Of a DNA stretch of 64,000 nucleotides, positions 32,724 through 42,996 are shown piece by piece. The notes under the pieces were generated by a model. That model saw nothing but the letters and a program-made list of their open reading frames with translations. It did not search any database and was not told where the DNA came from. Every line of letters starts with the position of its first letter. Position 1 is the first letter of the stretch. Position numbers and translations under genes: made by a program. Source of the DNA: Helianthus annuus (Eukaryota; Streptophyta; Magnoliopsida; Asterales; Asteraceae); contig NC_035436.2 in assembly GCF_002127325.2 (NCBI RefSeq), positions 29,477,163 to 29,541,162 on the forward strand. The letters are read 5' to 3'.

Positions 32724-33270
32724 CAATTCCAATGATGTATTGTTTCCCAAGATGGTTGGGATTCCACCTGTAAGCTTATTATTAAAAAGTGAAAGAACAG
32801 TAAGTTTGGTGAGGGTACTGATCTCCTTGGGTATGCTTCCAACTAGCTCGTTATCGGAAAGATAAAGCTGTTCAAGGTTTGAACAACCGGATATGTTAGT
32901 TGGAATTACCCCACAGAATTTGTTATTTGCAAGACTGAGGACTGTCAACCTGGAGAGATGACCGATTTCATGAGGGATGGTTCCGGTTAAGTTACAACCT
33001 CTAGCGTAAAACTCTCTTAAATTCTTCCATTGGCTTAAGATGTTTGGGAAGCCCCCACCCAAGGGATTTCCTCTAACAGAAAACAATTCCAATGATGTAA
33101 TATTTCCCAAGATGGTTGGGATTCCACCTGTAAGCTTATTATTAAAAAGTGAAAGAAAAGTAAGTTTGGTGAGGGAACTGATCTCCTTGGGTATGCTTCC
33201 AACTAGCTCATTATTGGAAAGACCAATCTCTTCAAGGTTAAAACAACCAGTTAAGTTAGTTGGAATGACC
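32724..33270 (-). repeat. Internal duplication of about five LRRs (360-bp period)
   Basis: 32724-32910 and 33084-33270 match closely at the DNA level, 360 bp apart (120 residues, five 24-residue repeats). Both encode ELVGSIPKEIS, LTGGIPTILGN and LELFSV. Confidence 0.85.
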
Positions 33271-33696
33271 TTGTTGAATTTGTTTTGGTACAAAAACAGA
33301 TGACGTAGCCTAGAAAGACGACCAACTTCTTGAGGAATGGCTCCTTGAAAGCTGTTGTTACCAAGAGAAAGCCCACGTGGAAGCTGAGGTTCCCCACATG
33401 AGGAGACAACGAGCCCTCTAGACCTTGCGATGACAAGTCTATATAAGTCACTCTTCTATGCCGCTTCCCACAATAAACATGACTCCAATTACATAAATGA
33501 AGAGAATCGTTCCATGAGGTTAGAGCTCCATATGGATCTCGAGTGATCAAAGACTTGATCTTTAGCAAAGCCTCATGATCAGTCTCAATTCCACCACATA
33601 TGACGGTGGAAGAGAGAGAGATACAACAAGAGAATAAAAGAGGAAATGAATAGGAGAGAAGGATGATAAGTTAACCATTGGGTACTTTGAATTCAT

Positions 33697-34135
33697 TTTT
33701 GAAAAACAACTTATGATCACAAAGGATAATCGTTGGCCTTTTGTAGTCACAATACAAGGAATTTAAGACTGCTAGCTGAAGTTAGAAATATAATCCAAGA
33801 TAAAGTCGTGATTGGTTAGCTGAATTTAAAATTGGAAAATTAACGACAAAAGAACTTATAATCAGAAAGGATAATCGTTGGCCTTTTGTAGGAAAGAATA
33901 TTAGGATAATGGCACAAAGCATAATCCAGTGGCGGAACTAGAACAAAGGATAATCCAGTGGCGGAACTAGCACATTAACTCATGGGTATCTTTAAAAAAA
34001 AAATTTCCTTGTGCAATCGTACAATACTAAAAAACACAAAAACGACAATAAATAAATAAAGTAAAACAAATACCTAATAGATTTGTCCTCTTCTTTTTTT
34101 CATAGCTTGAAATCGTTCTATCAGATCGTCGTCTT
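33697..34135. other. Upstream region of the receptor kinase with hAT end repeats
   Basis: The word ggataatcgttggccttttgtag occurs near 33723, 33871 and 34376 (first and last letters vary). The phrase ttagctgaatttaaaattgg occurs near 33815 and 34499. Two direct copies of cagtggcggaactag (about 33932 and 33958) match a hAT terminus. No TATA box was assigned with confidence. Confidence 0.5.
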
Positions 34136-34372
34136 TTATTTCACGTAAAAAATCATTTTCGACCGCACAAACATAGCATTGTTTAAAAATTCCAGGCACA
34201 TTCGATTGCGTAAATCCGTGTTGAAAAACTTCAGTTTCGAAAAACATCTTTCAACGGTTGCGGTTGCAACCGGTAAAAGCAAAGCTAGCTTCACTACTAC
34301 CCGATAAACCGAAGGACAAGAACTATGCGTTCCCGCTTTAACCATAACACGCGCAATCGGACAAGAACTATC
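34136..34372 (-). pseudogene. hAT transposase C-terminal fragment
   Basis: The minus-strand frame reads IARVMVKAG, then VVVKLALLLPVATATVERCF, then FFNTDLRNRM, the conserved hAT dimerisation region (LPVATATVER plus LRNRM). It ends with a TAA-side stop at 34136. The upstream part of the same frame is not transposase but a copy of the nearby ggccttttgtag repeat, so the fragment is fused to local sequence. DNA-binding and catalytic parts are absent. Its cagtggcggaac end is shared with the non-autonomous element at 11177-11812. Confidence 0.8.
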
Positions 34373-34549
34373 CGATAATCGTTGGCCTTTTGTAGCCACT
34401 CATTTGTTCAGGATGCATTAGTGACCTTATCTTTTAATTTGGTTGAAAAAAAAGTTTCAATTACTCGTTTGGCTTGATCTCATATATATTCACGTTCGTT
34501 AGCTGAATTTAAAATTGGAAAATTCTCAACTTTACAATAGGAAGTGAGG

Positions 34550-35590
34550 GGAATAGTGCCACACACCTGTGTGGCATTCCCCTGTTAGACCAGCGGTTTT
34601 ATTATTTTATATTCGTTTAAAATTTCGATTTCGTCCTTAATTTAAAATAAAATTATGTTTTCGTCCCCACTTCAAAATAAAATTACGTTTTTGTCCCTCG
34701 CTCAAAATTACAATTTTGCCCTCGGTTCAAAATTATAATTTTTCCCCGTATTCTCAATTCGACCATCAGTTTTATCATTTTATATTCGTTTTAAAATTAC
34801 GATTTCGTCCTTAATTTAAAATAAAATTATGTTTCCGCCCCCACTTCAAAATAAAATTACGTTTTTGTCCCTCGCTCAAAATTATGATTTTGCCCTCGGT
34901 TCAAAATTATAATTTTTCCCCATAATCTCAAATTTTCCCCATATTCAGCTACAATTTTGGCCCCGGTTCAAAATAAAGTTTTGCTTTTGCCCAAACTAAA
35001 AATGACGATTTCGCATTTTCTTTCAAAAATTATGATTTCGCCTTAAGTTTAAAATTATGTTTTTGATTGGTTCAAAATAATATTATGCTTTTGCCCCCCA
35101 ATTTAAATCACGATTTTACCATCATTTCAAAATTTTGATTTTGCCTGAGTTCAAATTAAAAATATAGTTTTGTCCCCAGCTTAAAATTACGATTTTATCC
35201 TTAGTGCATAGTTATATTACGATTTTGTCTCCGGTTCAAATTTATAGTATTGCTATCACTTTAACTTTTGGCGAATTACGATTTTACCCAAGTCAACAAA
35301 TACAACTTTACCCTCAGTTCAAATTAAATTATTGCTATCGTTTTAGTTTTTTTAGCAAAACTATAAAAGTGTTTTTTTAATTGGTTGACTGGATTTAATT
35401 TTTTTCCATGTCAAGGAGTTGTCTAACACTCGCTCATTAATCCTGACAAACTACAGTTTTGCCCTGTGCTCAGAACTACGGTCTTGTCATCGTTTTAGAT
35501 TTTTTTCCTAAAAAAACTATAATAGTGTTTTTTTAATTGATTGAGAATTATTCGGTTATCGCCCCGTAACACAGGCGGGGCATCACCTAG
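34550..35590 (+). mobile_element. Probable Helitron, 3' end defined, 5' end uncertain
   Basis: The end shows a GCCCCG...CGGGGC hairpin (35561-35581), then ATCACCTAG, then T, as at Helitron 3' ends. The body is made of degenerate repeats of aaaattacgattttgtccc and ggttcaaaat. A gtgccacacacctgtgtggc-type inverted repeat near 34555 may mark the 5' side. No TC start was fixed. Confidence 0.5.
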
Positions 35591-36023
35591 TTTAGGAACA
35601 TTAGGTAAGAAATGATACCCATGTAAGTGGAAAAAAGCCCCACAAAAAAGGAGACAAATAATGGAGCATTCAAGATTGTGTTAGATACGATAGAACCAAA
35701 GTGGAATTGAGTTGGGAAACTATATCTCCTATGTTTTAATGGGGTGACCCCACTTCCAACTAACCTTAACACCTTTCAAATTTTATCTCTAAATGCAATC
35801 AATTCTATCTTTACACTTAATTACCTTCTAATCAAATATTTCTTAGCACGTCTAGTATATTCTAATGCTCATACGTATTAATCTTAGTTGGAATTCGTTA
35901 ACACTCGCCATACCACTCCTGGAGAGTGTTAAAGGGCATTAAAAGCTTCACGTGTTAATTAACTAGAAGAGAGAGAAGGAATCAAGCATTGGAAAATTTG
36001 TATACACACAACATTCTATATAG
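35591..36023. other. Intergenic, nothing recognised
   Basis: AT-rich, with only chance frames. Confidence 0.5.
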
Positions 36024-36170
36024 AGTAAATTACAAGTTTTGTCCTTTATCTTTACATCAAATTTCAGGCGCTGTCCTTTAGCCAAAAAGTTGTCAGGCGG
36101 TGTCCTTTATGTTTCTAAATCTTGCAAGTTTTGTCCTTTAAGCCAAACCAGGTTAGAATTCTCAGTTTAA
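36024..36170. mobile_element. MULE-type left terminal repeat upstream of the GRF gene
   Basis: GAGTAAATTACAAGTTTTGT, then repeated ctgtcctttag / ggtgtcctttat words, as in the other MULE arms here. No right end was found before 37600, so the element is one-ended or its right end has decayed. Confidence 0.5.
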
Positions 36171-36335
36171 ATACCCCATGTGCAAGGCACATGAGGGTAA
36201 AATGGTCATTCTCTCTTAAATCATTTAATTCCCCATTTAATTCCTCATTTATATCACACACCAACCACGAACACAAAATCTTCTCTCTGCAGAACATCAA
36301 ATTAGGGTTTCTTCAACCTCAAAGCATCGTTGATC

Positions 36336-36734
36336 ATGGTTTTTTGTCATTGTGGAAGAGATGCAATAATACAGACGTCATGGACAAGCAAGAATCCTGG
36401 TCGTCGTTTTTATGCTTGTCCAGTCCAGGTAATATCATCCCTCTTCAAATTAGGGTTTTCTTCATCTTTCAATCGATGATGGGATTTTGCATTCTAGGGC
36501 TCAAACTGTGGTTTTATTGGATGGTATGATCAAGAAAGGTGTCAAAGGTGTGTCGATATCATACCTGGATTGCTTAGGGGTAAGAACAAGTTGGAAGTCG
36601 ATGTGCAGAAGTTGGGCCATTCAAACGTGTTATTTGAAGGCAAATTGAGAGAATCTGAAGCCAATTCAAGAAAATTGAAAATGTATTTGGTTATTAGCTG
36701 GGTTTGTTTTGCTATATATGTGATGTTGTCTTAG
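36336..36734 (+). CDS. Small GRF-type zinc-finger protein with C-terminal membrane segment
   Basis: Two exons, 36336-36428 and 36498-36734, joined by a 69-bp phase-0 GT-AG intron, encode 109 residues. The N-terminal half is a GRF zinc finger: CHCG, SWTSKNPGRRFYACP, then CGFIGWYDQERC, with the conserved C/C, GRRFYAC and C-F-W pattern. A polar helical stretch follows, and the last 20 or so residues (YLVISWVCFAIYVMLS) look like a membrane anchor ending at TAG. Such short GRF-plus-TM proteins are common in plant genomes, often in many copies; the GRF domain binds zinc and, in other proteins, single-stranded nucleic acid. The start ATG follows a plausible 5' UTR. The gene lies about 300 bp inside a MULE end and may have been captured. 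No lesion was seen. Confidence 0.75.
36429..36497 (+). other. Intron of the GRF zinc-finger gene
   Basis: GTAATATC donor and TTTTGCATTCTAG acceptor. Removal joins the PVQ and GSNC codons in frame. Confidence 0.75.
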
Positions 36735-36897
36735 TGTATTTGCAACTGATGTACTTTTGTTGAAAGTGGTAATGAAATGTCCTAGTTAACTACAAAAGTA
36801 TAGTTGGTCATTCACGTTCGTTAGATGGATTTAAAATAAAAAAAGTTAAGACAAAGGGATTGTTGGTCAACTTATTATTAAAATAAACAATGCAGAC

Positions 36898-37543
36898 TAG
36901 AGGTGCACAAATCGGGTTAAGGTTTCAATCCGAACTGGTTTCAATCCGAACTGGTTTCAAACCGAGTTAGGGTTAGGATGAAAATATTCAAACCGGGTTG
37001 GCACTCAAGCCCAGTTAGGTTATGACGCAAGAGAACCGAACCCTATGAAACCCATTCAGGTTGGGTTGGGATCGGGTTAGGTTATCAAACTGGGTTCAAC
37101 CCTATTGACGGATGAATGCCCGCTATTCCACAGCGCTTTGGGAGCGTTCATTATTTTTTCGCTTTTTGTGTGTTTTGATTTAACCAACACCTTTAATACA
37201 TATGTATGCTAACGTTTTCGATGAAAAAAGTCCAAGAAATCAACATTAATGTACTATGACGGTCAGAAAGCCGTTAAATAGCCATTGGGTAATATAGCTA
37301 GTTCCATGTATATGGATGGGTTCGTGATATCGGGTTCAAAGTGGGTTCTCTAACCAGGTTGAGTGATCAGGTTGTCGACTGTCGGGTTGAAAATGGTTTG
37401 ACTGTGAAATACCCAAACCGAGTCCTACCCTATGGGTTGAAACGGGTCCAAACCGGGTTGGCTATAGATCAGGTTCAAACCAGGTTTAGGTAGGGTAGGG
37501 TTGTCCGGTTCGGTTTCTAACCCTGATTAGGGTTGCATCTCTA
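36898..37543. mobile_element. hAT-type non-autonomous element
   Basis: Ends TAGAGGTGCA and TGCATCTCTA with a perfect 8-bp duplication atgcagac at 36890-36897 and 37544-37551. The body is rich in aaccgggtt / aacccggtt words. No ORF. Confidence 0.85.
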
Positions 37544-37600
37544 ATGCAGACTAAGCTGGAAAATTTGGGGCCAAGCATTAAAACATATACATTTAATTAA

Positions 37601-39344
37601 GAGTTAAATGCTTTGTTTGGTCCCCGTAGTTTGTAGTTTTTACAGAGTTGATTCCTAGACTTCAATAATTAGATAGGTGATTCAATTGTTGCAATTTTCA
37701 AACTCTGGTAATCCTTATCATTAAGCTATGTTAGATTTTTCAATTAAGTGTATGTAAAATGTCTATTTTACCCTTGTGATTTAACATAAAACAATTAAAA
37801 AAAGTAAAGAATAAAATAACATGTAATGGAGCCAACCACCTCTTCTTTAAAACCCTACACGTCTTCTTTTACAAAGAGGCCATCTTCTCCACCACCAGTG
37901 TTCTCCACCATCTTCGGTGAAGTTGGGCAGATCCGGATGAACACAACACCACCCCCTCCCACCATCATCAATTAGACTTCATTAGCATCATTATCAAGAG
38001 ACTTTATTATCCATCAAGAGGTGAGAGACACCGCTAGTTACTAGTCATTGTATCGCCTTCATCGAACGATCAAAGGGTATACACACATCGTATCACCATC
38101 ATCTTTCAACCACCGATATTCATGCTAGATCCAAATTCCAACAGATCTCATATCAACTCGAACACTTCTTTCAAATCTATATCCGATTTGGGCAACAACA
38201 TAGCTATTGATTTAATTTTTGCCTTTTGGCATCTGCAATGTAATAGTTTTATAATGATTTATTTTTTTCCTTTTAGGTGTGATTGGTTTGTTATTTGGTT
38301 CTCGTTAGATTAGTTTTGTCTTTTGGATGTGATCGGTTTTACCTTTAGGGTGTGATCCGTTAAGGCCATAAACGAACCGAACGTTCAACGAACAATTCGT
38401 GAACCGTTCGGCAGGATCTTCGTTCGTTTATTAGTTTAATAAACGAACGAAAATGAACAAGAAATTTTGTTCGATTAATTAAATGAATGAACATGAACCG
38501 ATGTCTCATTCGTTCAATTGTGTTCGTGAACGTTCCATAAGATATTCGTGAACATTCGTTGGTTTATGTTCGCATGTTTGTGTTTTAGTTAAAGATTTTT
38601 GTACTTTCGTATATTTTATCTATACTTTATATATTATTAAACTTTTATTTATTTTATTACCCTAACAATTAAACTAGGAAACTCTATTTCCCCTTGTTTA
38701 TGTACCATTTCCCTTTCGTTTCTCATTATTTACATCGACGAATACCATCCACCTCTCTTCCACAATAAGAGATTCAAGTTCCAATGCTACTCTCTAGGCT
38801 ATCCACCTTTATCCTTCGTCACGTTCGCCAAATTTATTTCTGTTTGTTTGTGTTCGTGAACCGTTCGTGAACACATTTATTTCCTCAGCGAACGAATACG
38901 GACATAAAAACTTGTTCAGTAAGTGTTCATGAACCGTTCGTGAATACATTTATTTCCTTAGCGAACGAACATGAACAATGCCTTGTTCATGTTCGTTTGG
39001 TTCGTTTACAAACCTATAATCAGTTTGTTAATTATTCAAAAGAGAGAGATGAACGGGGTGACGGTGACAAACGAGATGTGTCAGTGGTTGCAGGTGGTTT
39101 GATGGTGGTGGAGAGTTAAATGAAGTAGGCCATCTATTTTTTTTTACGTTTATAAAATTGTTTTATGTTTAAGCGCAGAGGTAAAAGACATTTTATATAT
39201 ATCCTTAACTGTAACATAGGTTAGTGATAGGAATCACGCGAGTTTAAAAATTGCAACCATTAGACTCACCTATGTAATTATTGAAGTCTATGAACCAACT
39301 ATGTTAAAATTACAAACTACAAAGACTAACTAGGCATTTAACTC
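37601..39344. mobile_element. MULE-type element with a hAT inside
   Basis: Ends GAGTTAAATGC and GCATTTAACTC lead into arms that match in inverse (gtttgtagtttt / aaattacaaacta). Flanking 9-mers tttaattaa and tttaataaa differ at one base. The core near 37830-38330 looks like captured UTR/exon DNA but has no clear frame. A gaacgaac-type hAT element occupies about 38362-39019. Confidence 0.7.
38362..39019. mobile_element. hAT-type element rich in cgaacg words, nested in the MULE
   Basis: Ends aaggccataaacgaacc and ggttcgtttacaaacctat are inverted; it belongs to the 10719-12139 family. The flanking 8-mers match only partly. Confidence 0.6.
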
Positions 39345-39568
39345 TTTAATAAATTATTTACATCATCCCTTACATAAAATAGTTGCTGAAAAGTGTGTAC
39401 ACTATAAACATTCCTAAAAATTTCTTAATGAATTATTTTTGTGTTATCTATACTATAAGAGAGGGATTACAAACTCATTTTAGTGAAAAAAACTAAAAAA
39501 GTGCGTAAAAAATATGTTGCCAACTGCATGAAAAATTGCTTTTGGTCCGTACGAAAAAAGGATGTATC

Positions 39569-40970
39569 TGATACGTGGTTGAAAACCGGTGCTTGTAATT
39601 GTTTAATTTGATGTTTTACACAAGTTTTAGTTTCGAATTGCCTACTCTTGATTAGATTTGTGTTTTGCAGGTTTATTGGAGTTTAAGGAGCTTTTCGGGA
39701 GCTTTACGGGTCACCGGAGCGAAAACGGGAACACCGGGAAGCGACACGGGTCAACCGGGAGCAAGGAATGCGAAAAACAAAAAGAGAGGTTTCTGGGCAC
39801 CGTCGCCGACGCCCATATGGGCCGTCGCCGACGGCTTTTGTAAACCCCTGTAGCCTGATTTTGACCGTAGACAGGGAAATAGGCCGTCGGCCATTTTTTA
39901 ACCATCACACACCGTCGGCGATGGACCTTATGGCCGTCGGCGACGGTTCGTCGGAATGAAGATCGCGAAATTATGAATCTTATGCTATGGGAACGAGTCA
40001 AAGGGGGTTGTTGGCCATGAATTCGGGAGTTACACTCTATTTTGAGTTTTGAACTTCAACTTGGAGCCATAACCTATCATCATTCCATTCCGCAATCATC
40101 AAGAACACCGAATCAATCATCCACAATCATTCGATTTCACCATCCAATCTTCATTCCATAACCCTAATCATCATTCATCCTTCAATCCATTCATCACCAC
40201 CAACCATTCCAAACCCTAATCATCCAATCATCCATCTTCAAGCTCCAAGATGACCCAATTCAAGTCTCGTGCATCCGTTGATCGTGCCATTTACACCATG
40301 AGCGGCTAATTTCTTGGAGGTTTCACCCCGGTGTAGGTTATTGTAAGTCTAGGGTTTGAACAATGATTTAGTTTGGTTTTGTGACAACTTGACTTGTATT
40401 TGAATTGATTGACAATTGTCTTGCATTTGAACTATATTTGTGAACTGTCGAGTGAGTTATGAAATTTGACTTTGCGAAACAAGTTTGTGCAATTATGCCT
40501 TGTCATTCAAAAGGTTTTACTTGTCCGAAATAACGAAGTGCATTGTGGTCCGTGTATGCGTTGATAGCAATTGGCACCTAAGCTTTGATGATAGAAATCC
40601 GTTAATAACATATTCAAGTGAATTAAAACTGAAACTTGTAAGAACCCTAGGATTGCAATTACCGAACCGGGTGTGAACCTTGTTTTCTCTATCTTGTCAA
40701 AACCTTTATTTACATTATCGCAATTGCTTGTTTTTAGTAGTTATCAATCAAATTACTTTAGCAATTTTAAATTGCATCTTTCAATCAAATAAAAATATAC
40801 AAAAACAAAATAGCAAGCTTCATAAAAGTGACAATTTCTGAATTTCATTCAAAGTCCATTCGCAAACCACATACTCTTCGTGGTTCGACCCCTCACTACC
40901 ACTAGCTATTTGTTAAGGGTATTTAGGGCTTATAAATATTATCTTTGACCGGAGCGCGACACTCCGATCA
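39569..40970 (+). repeat. 5' LTR of the Athila-type element
   Basis: 1,402 bp from TGATACGTGG to CTCCGATCA. It contains a GC-rich palindrome module at 39799-39951 and a C/A-rich zone of catcatccaatc-like words (40070-40250). Confidence 0.85.
39799..39951. repeat. GC palindrome module, LTR copy
   Basis: Contains accgtcgccgacg (39799), gccgtcgccgacggc (39821-39835), accgtagacagg (39864), ggccgtcggcc (39882), accgtcggcgatgg (39911) and gccgtcggcgacggt (39933). The order and spacing match 47981-48132. Confidence 0.85.
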
Positions 40971-40975
40971 AATTT

Positions 40976-40993
40976 TGGCGCCGCTGCCGGGGA
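40976..40993 (+). other. Primer binding site, tRNA-Asp type
   Basis: TGGCGCCGCTGCCGGGGA lies 5 bases after the LTR; this is the usual Athila/Tat primer site. Confidence 0.85.
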
Positions 40994-41125
40994 GTTCGTG
41001 CGCTTTGTGTTTGGATATTGTTTGAATTTGTGTGATTAACTGTTTAAATTGTTTAGCTTCTTTTTGCACTTTGTCTTTTTCCTTGTTACGCGGGGTGTGT
41101 TACTTGTGCAGGTTACAGGTAGTGC

Positions 41126-42984
41126 ATGCATACGTGGAACTCCGGGAGGACTTCACCGTTAGTCTATGAACCGGAAATCGAAAGAGTCGCAAGAAGGAAC
41201 TTAGCAAGTCGGTTAGAAGCAACACTCGCTTCTAATCAAACCAACCAAGCACCACAACTCACACCGACCATTGAAACCGATTCAATGGCGAACCAAAACT
41301 CTAACCAAAACCAAAACCCAAACCAATTTCAATCTCGAGGAACCTTTTACCCCGCCCAAAATGTCCAACCAATACCTCAAGAACAACCGGGTGGTAATTC
41401 CAACGCTAGACCACCCAATCCACCTTTCCGAAACCAAAATCCCAATAACACCCAACGAACACCTCAACAACAAACTCTTCACCGACAAGCATCATTACCT
41501 ATCAACCTTGATGATCGGAATGTCAATTCCGACCGTAGAGGTAATCGTGATCGCGGCAATCCCGCGGATGAAGACCCATTTTTCAATATCGACGATTTGA
41601 GGAATGCAATCCCCGATGATGCACCGTATAGTGTTCCCGGTTATCACTCGCCGGAACACGTAAGCATTCATACGGAAAACTCGGATGATGGGGGTTATTA
41701 TGACGATCGAGCAAACGATGATGAAGATTGGGGATACATCAATAGGGGTAATGTTTACAACGCAAGGGATTATGAAGATGAAGAGTTTGGCTATCAAAAT
41801 GCCAATTACGTTGGGGAGGAAGAGTATGGCTACGGGAATAGAGGGAATGACGGTTATGGGAATAACCGCCAACCACGAAACAACAACCAACGGAACCGAA
41901 ATGAAGGGTACGACAATAATAATAACAATAATAACGGAAACCCCAATCGGATTCCTCGTTTCATGGGAGGTGGCAATCAAAGAGGTAATCAAGGTGGGAA
42001 TCAAGTAAGGGGCGATAGAAGGGATGAGAGGCGAGATGAAAGAAGAGAAGATAGAAGAGATGATAGGGGTGGTGATCGAAGAGGTAACCGAAGGCCGGGA
42101 GATCAAGAGGTTAATGGCCCTTATCGTCGTCAACAACCTCCACGGGGGTAAATGACCGTTTCAGGCCGATTGTCACCGAGAACGATTCGCCTATTGTTTG
42201 TGAGCGAAGGATGTTTGATTGTAAACCACATTACATCAACATACTTCCTCATTTCAATGGGAGGTCTAACGATGAGCCTTACACACATCTTGCGGAATTT
42301 TCTTTGGTTTGCAATACTATTGGGGGACATAACTTTGCTCTAGAAGAAGTCAAACTTCGCTTATTCCAATTTTTACTAAAGGATAAAGCGAAGCAGTGGT
42401 TTCTTACACTCCCGGCAAATAGTATTCGCACTTGGGGAGAAATGCAACAAGCGTTCCTCGATGAGTATTACTCAATGGCGAAGACCAATGATGCTCGTGA
42501 CGAAATTAGGTCTTTTCGCCAATTGTCGGGCGAACCGTTACATGAGGCATTTACAAGATTTAGAGAAATGATGCGAAGATGCCCTCATCATCAAATAGAA
42601 AAGTGGGAGTTAGTTAAATGCTTTGTGCGGGGTCTAGATGACAATACATGGAATCGACTTGAATCCACAAGCAATGGGACCCTTCTAAGCAACCATGAAG
42701 ACGATGATTGGGAGTTTTTGGAACGAATGAGCAAGCGTTCGAAAGAGAAGGAATCGGCCGATCGAGCCAAAAAGCATCCTGTTTCCCGGTCACTTCCCGA
42801 TCTTGACTCTAAAGATCGGATTTCTACCTTAGAGCGGGAAATGGCTCGAATGAAGAAGAAGGAAGTTAGTGCGGTTCAATTTGAGGTGTGTGAAGAGTGT
42901 GGTGATATTGGACATAGAGCGGAGCAATGTCCAACGGGGTCGAGTGACTACACCGAGGAAGTCAACCAAGTGTATGGGGACTGA
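41126..42984 (+). pseudogene. Athila Gag, frameshifted
   Basis: ATG 41126 opens a 341-codon N-terminal part rich in N, Q, R and D that ends at a stop at 42149-42151. The next frame continues it: with one more G in the ggggg run near 42143 it would read on through CKPHYINILPHFNGRSNDEP into the retrotransposon Gag core (AKQWFLTLP, GLDDNTWNRLE). A zinc knuckle CEECGDIGHRAEQC follows, with all four ligands. A TGA at 42982-42984 closes it, and pol follows in the same frame 12 bases later, so the element once had one gag-pol frame. Gag forms the particle and binds RNA. Confidence 0.85.
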
Positions 42985-42996
42985 AAGCAATATGAC

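Larger units (their letters stand above)
30243..33696 (-). pseudogene. LRR receptor-like kinase, LRR-XII (EFR/Xa21-like), non-RD, two N-terminal frameshifts
   Basis: Reading down the minus strand from ATG 33696: a signal peptide, an LRRNT (ALLKIKSLI...SWNDS...CNW), about 20 or more LRRs, a juxtamembrane and membrane segment (about 31385-31318, LYLIVTLVASALFTATCLAY), and a kinase. Kinase motifs: GTGGYSSVYKG loop, VAIKVL lysine, HGDLKPSN catalytic loop (G replaces R, so non-RD), DFGLARF, GTMGYIAPEYG. One 69-bp GT-AG intron (30685-30617) splits the E codon of APE; exon 2 ends at 30243. From 33293 the two exons give 2,982 in-frame bases. Lesion 1: a length change in the (CT)n run of the signal peptide (about 33606-33620). 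Lesion 2: one missing base near 33379, within a SFLRGL-like LRR. Without these the protein would be about 1,128 residues, normal for LRR-XII. Relatives sense microbial patterns at the plasma membrane. The rest of the protein looks sound, so sequencing error is possible. Confidence 0.85.

Noticed and set aside
36122..36529. A 135-codon plus-strand frame over the GRF gene
   Set aside because: It is in a different frame from the spliced GRF zinc-finger gene, which has conserved cysteines and a clean intron.
41495..42136. A 213-codon minus-strand frame across Athila gag
   Set aside because: Antisense shadow of the biased N/Q/R-rich gag sequence.
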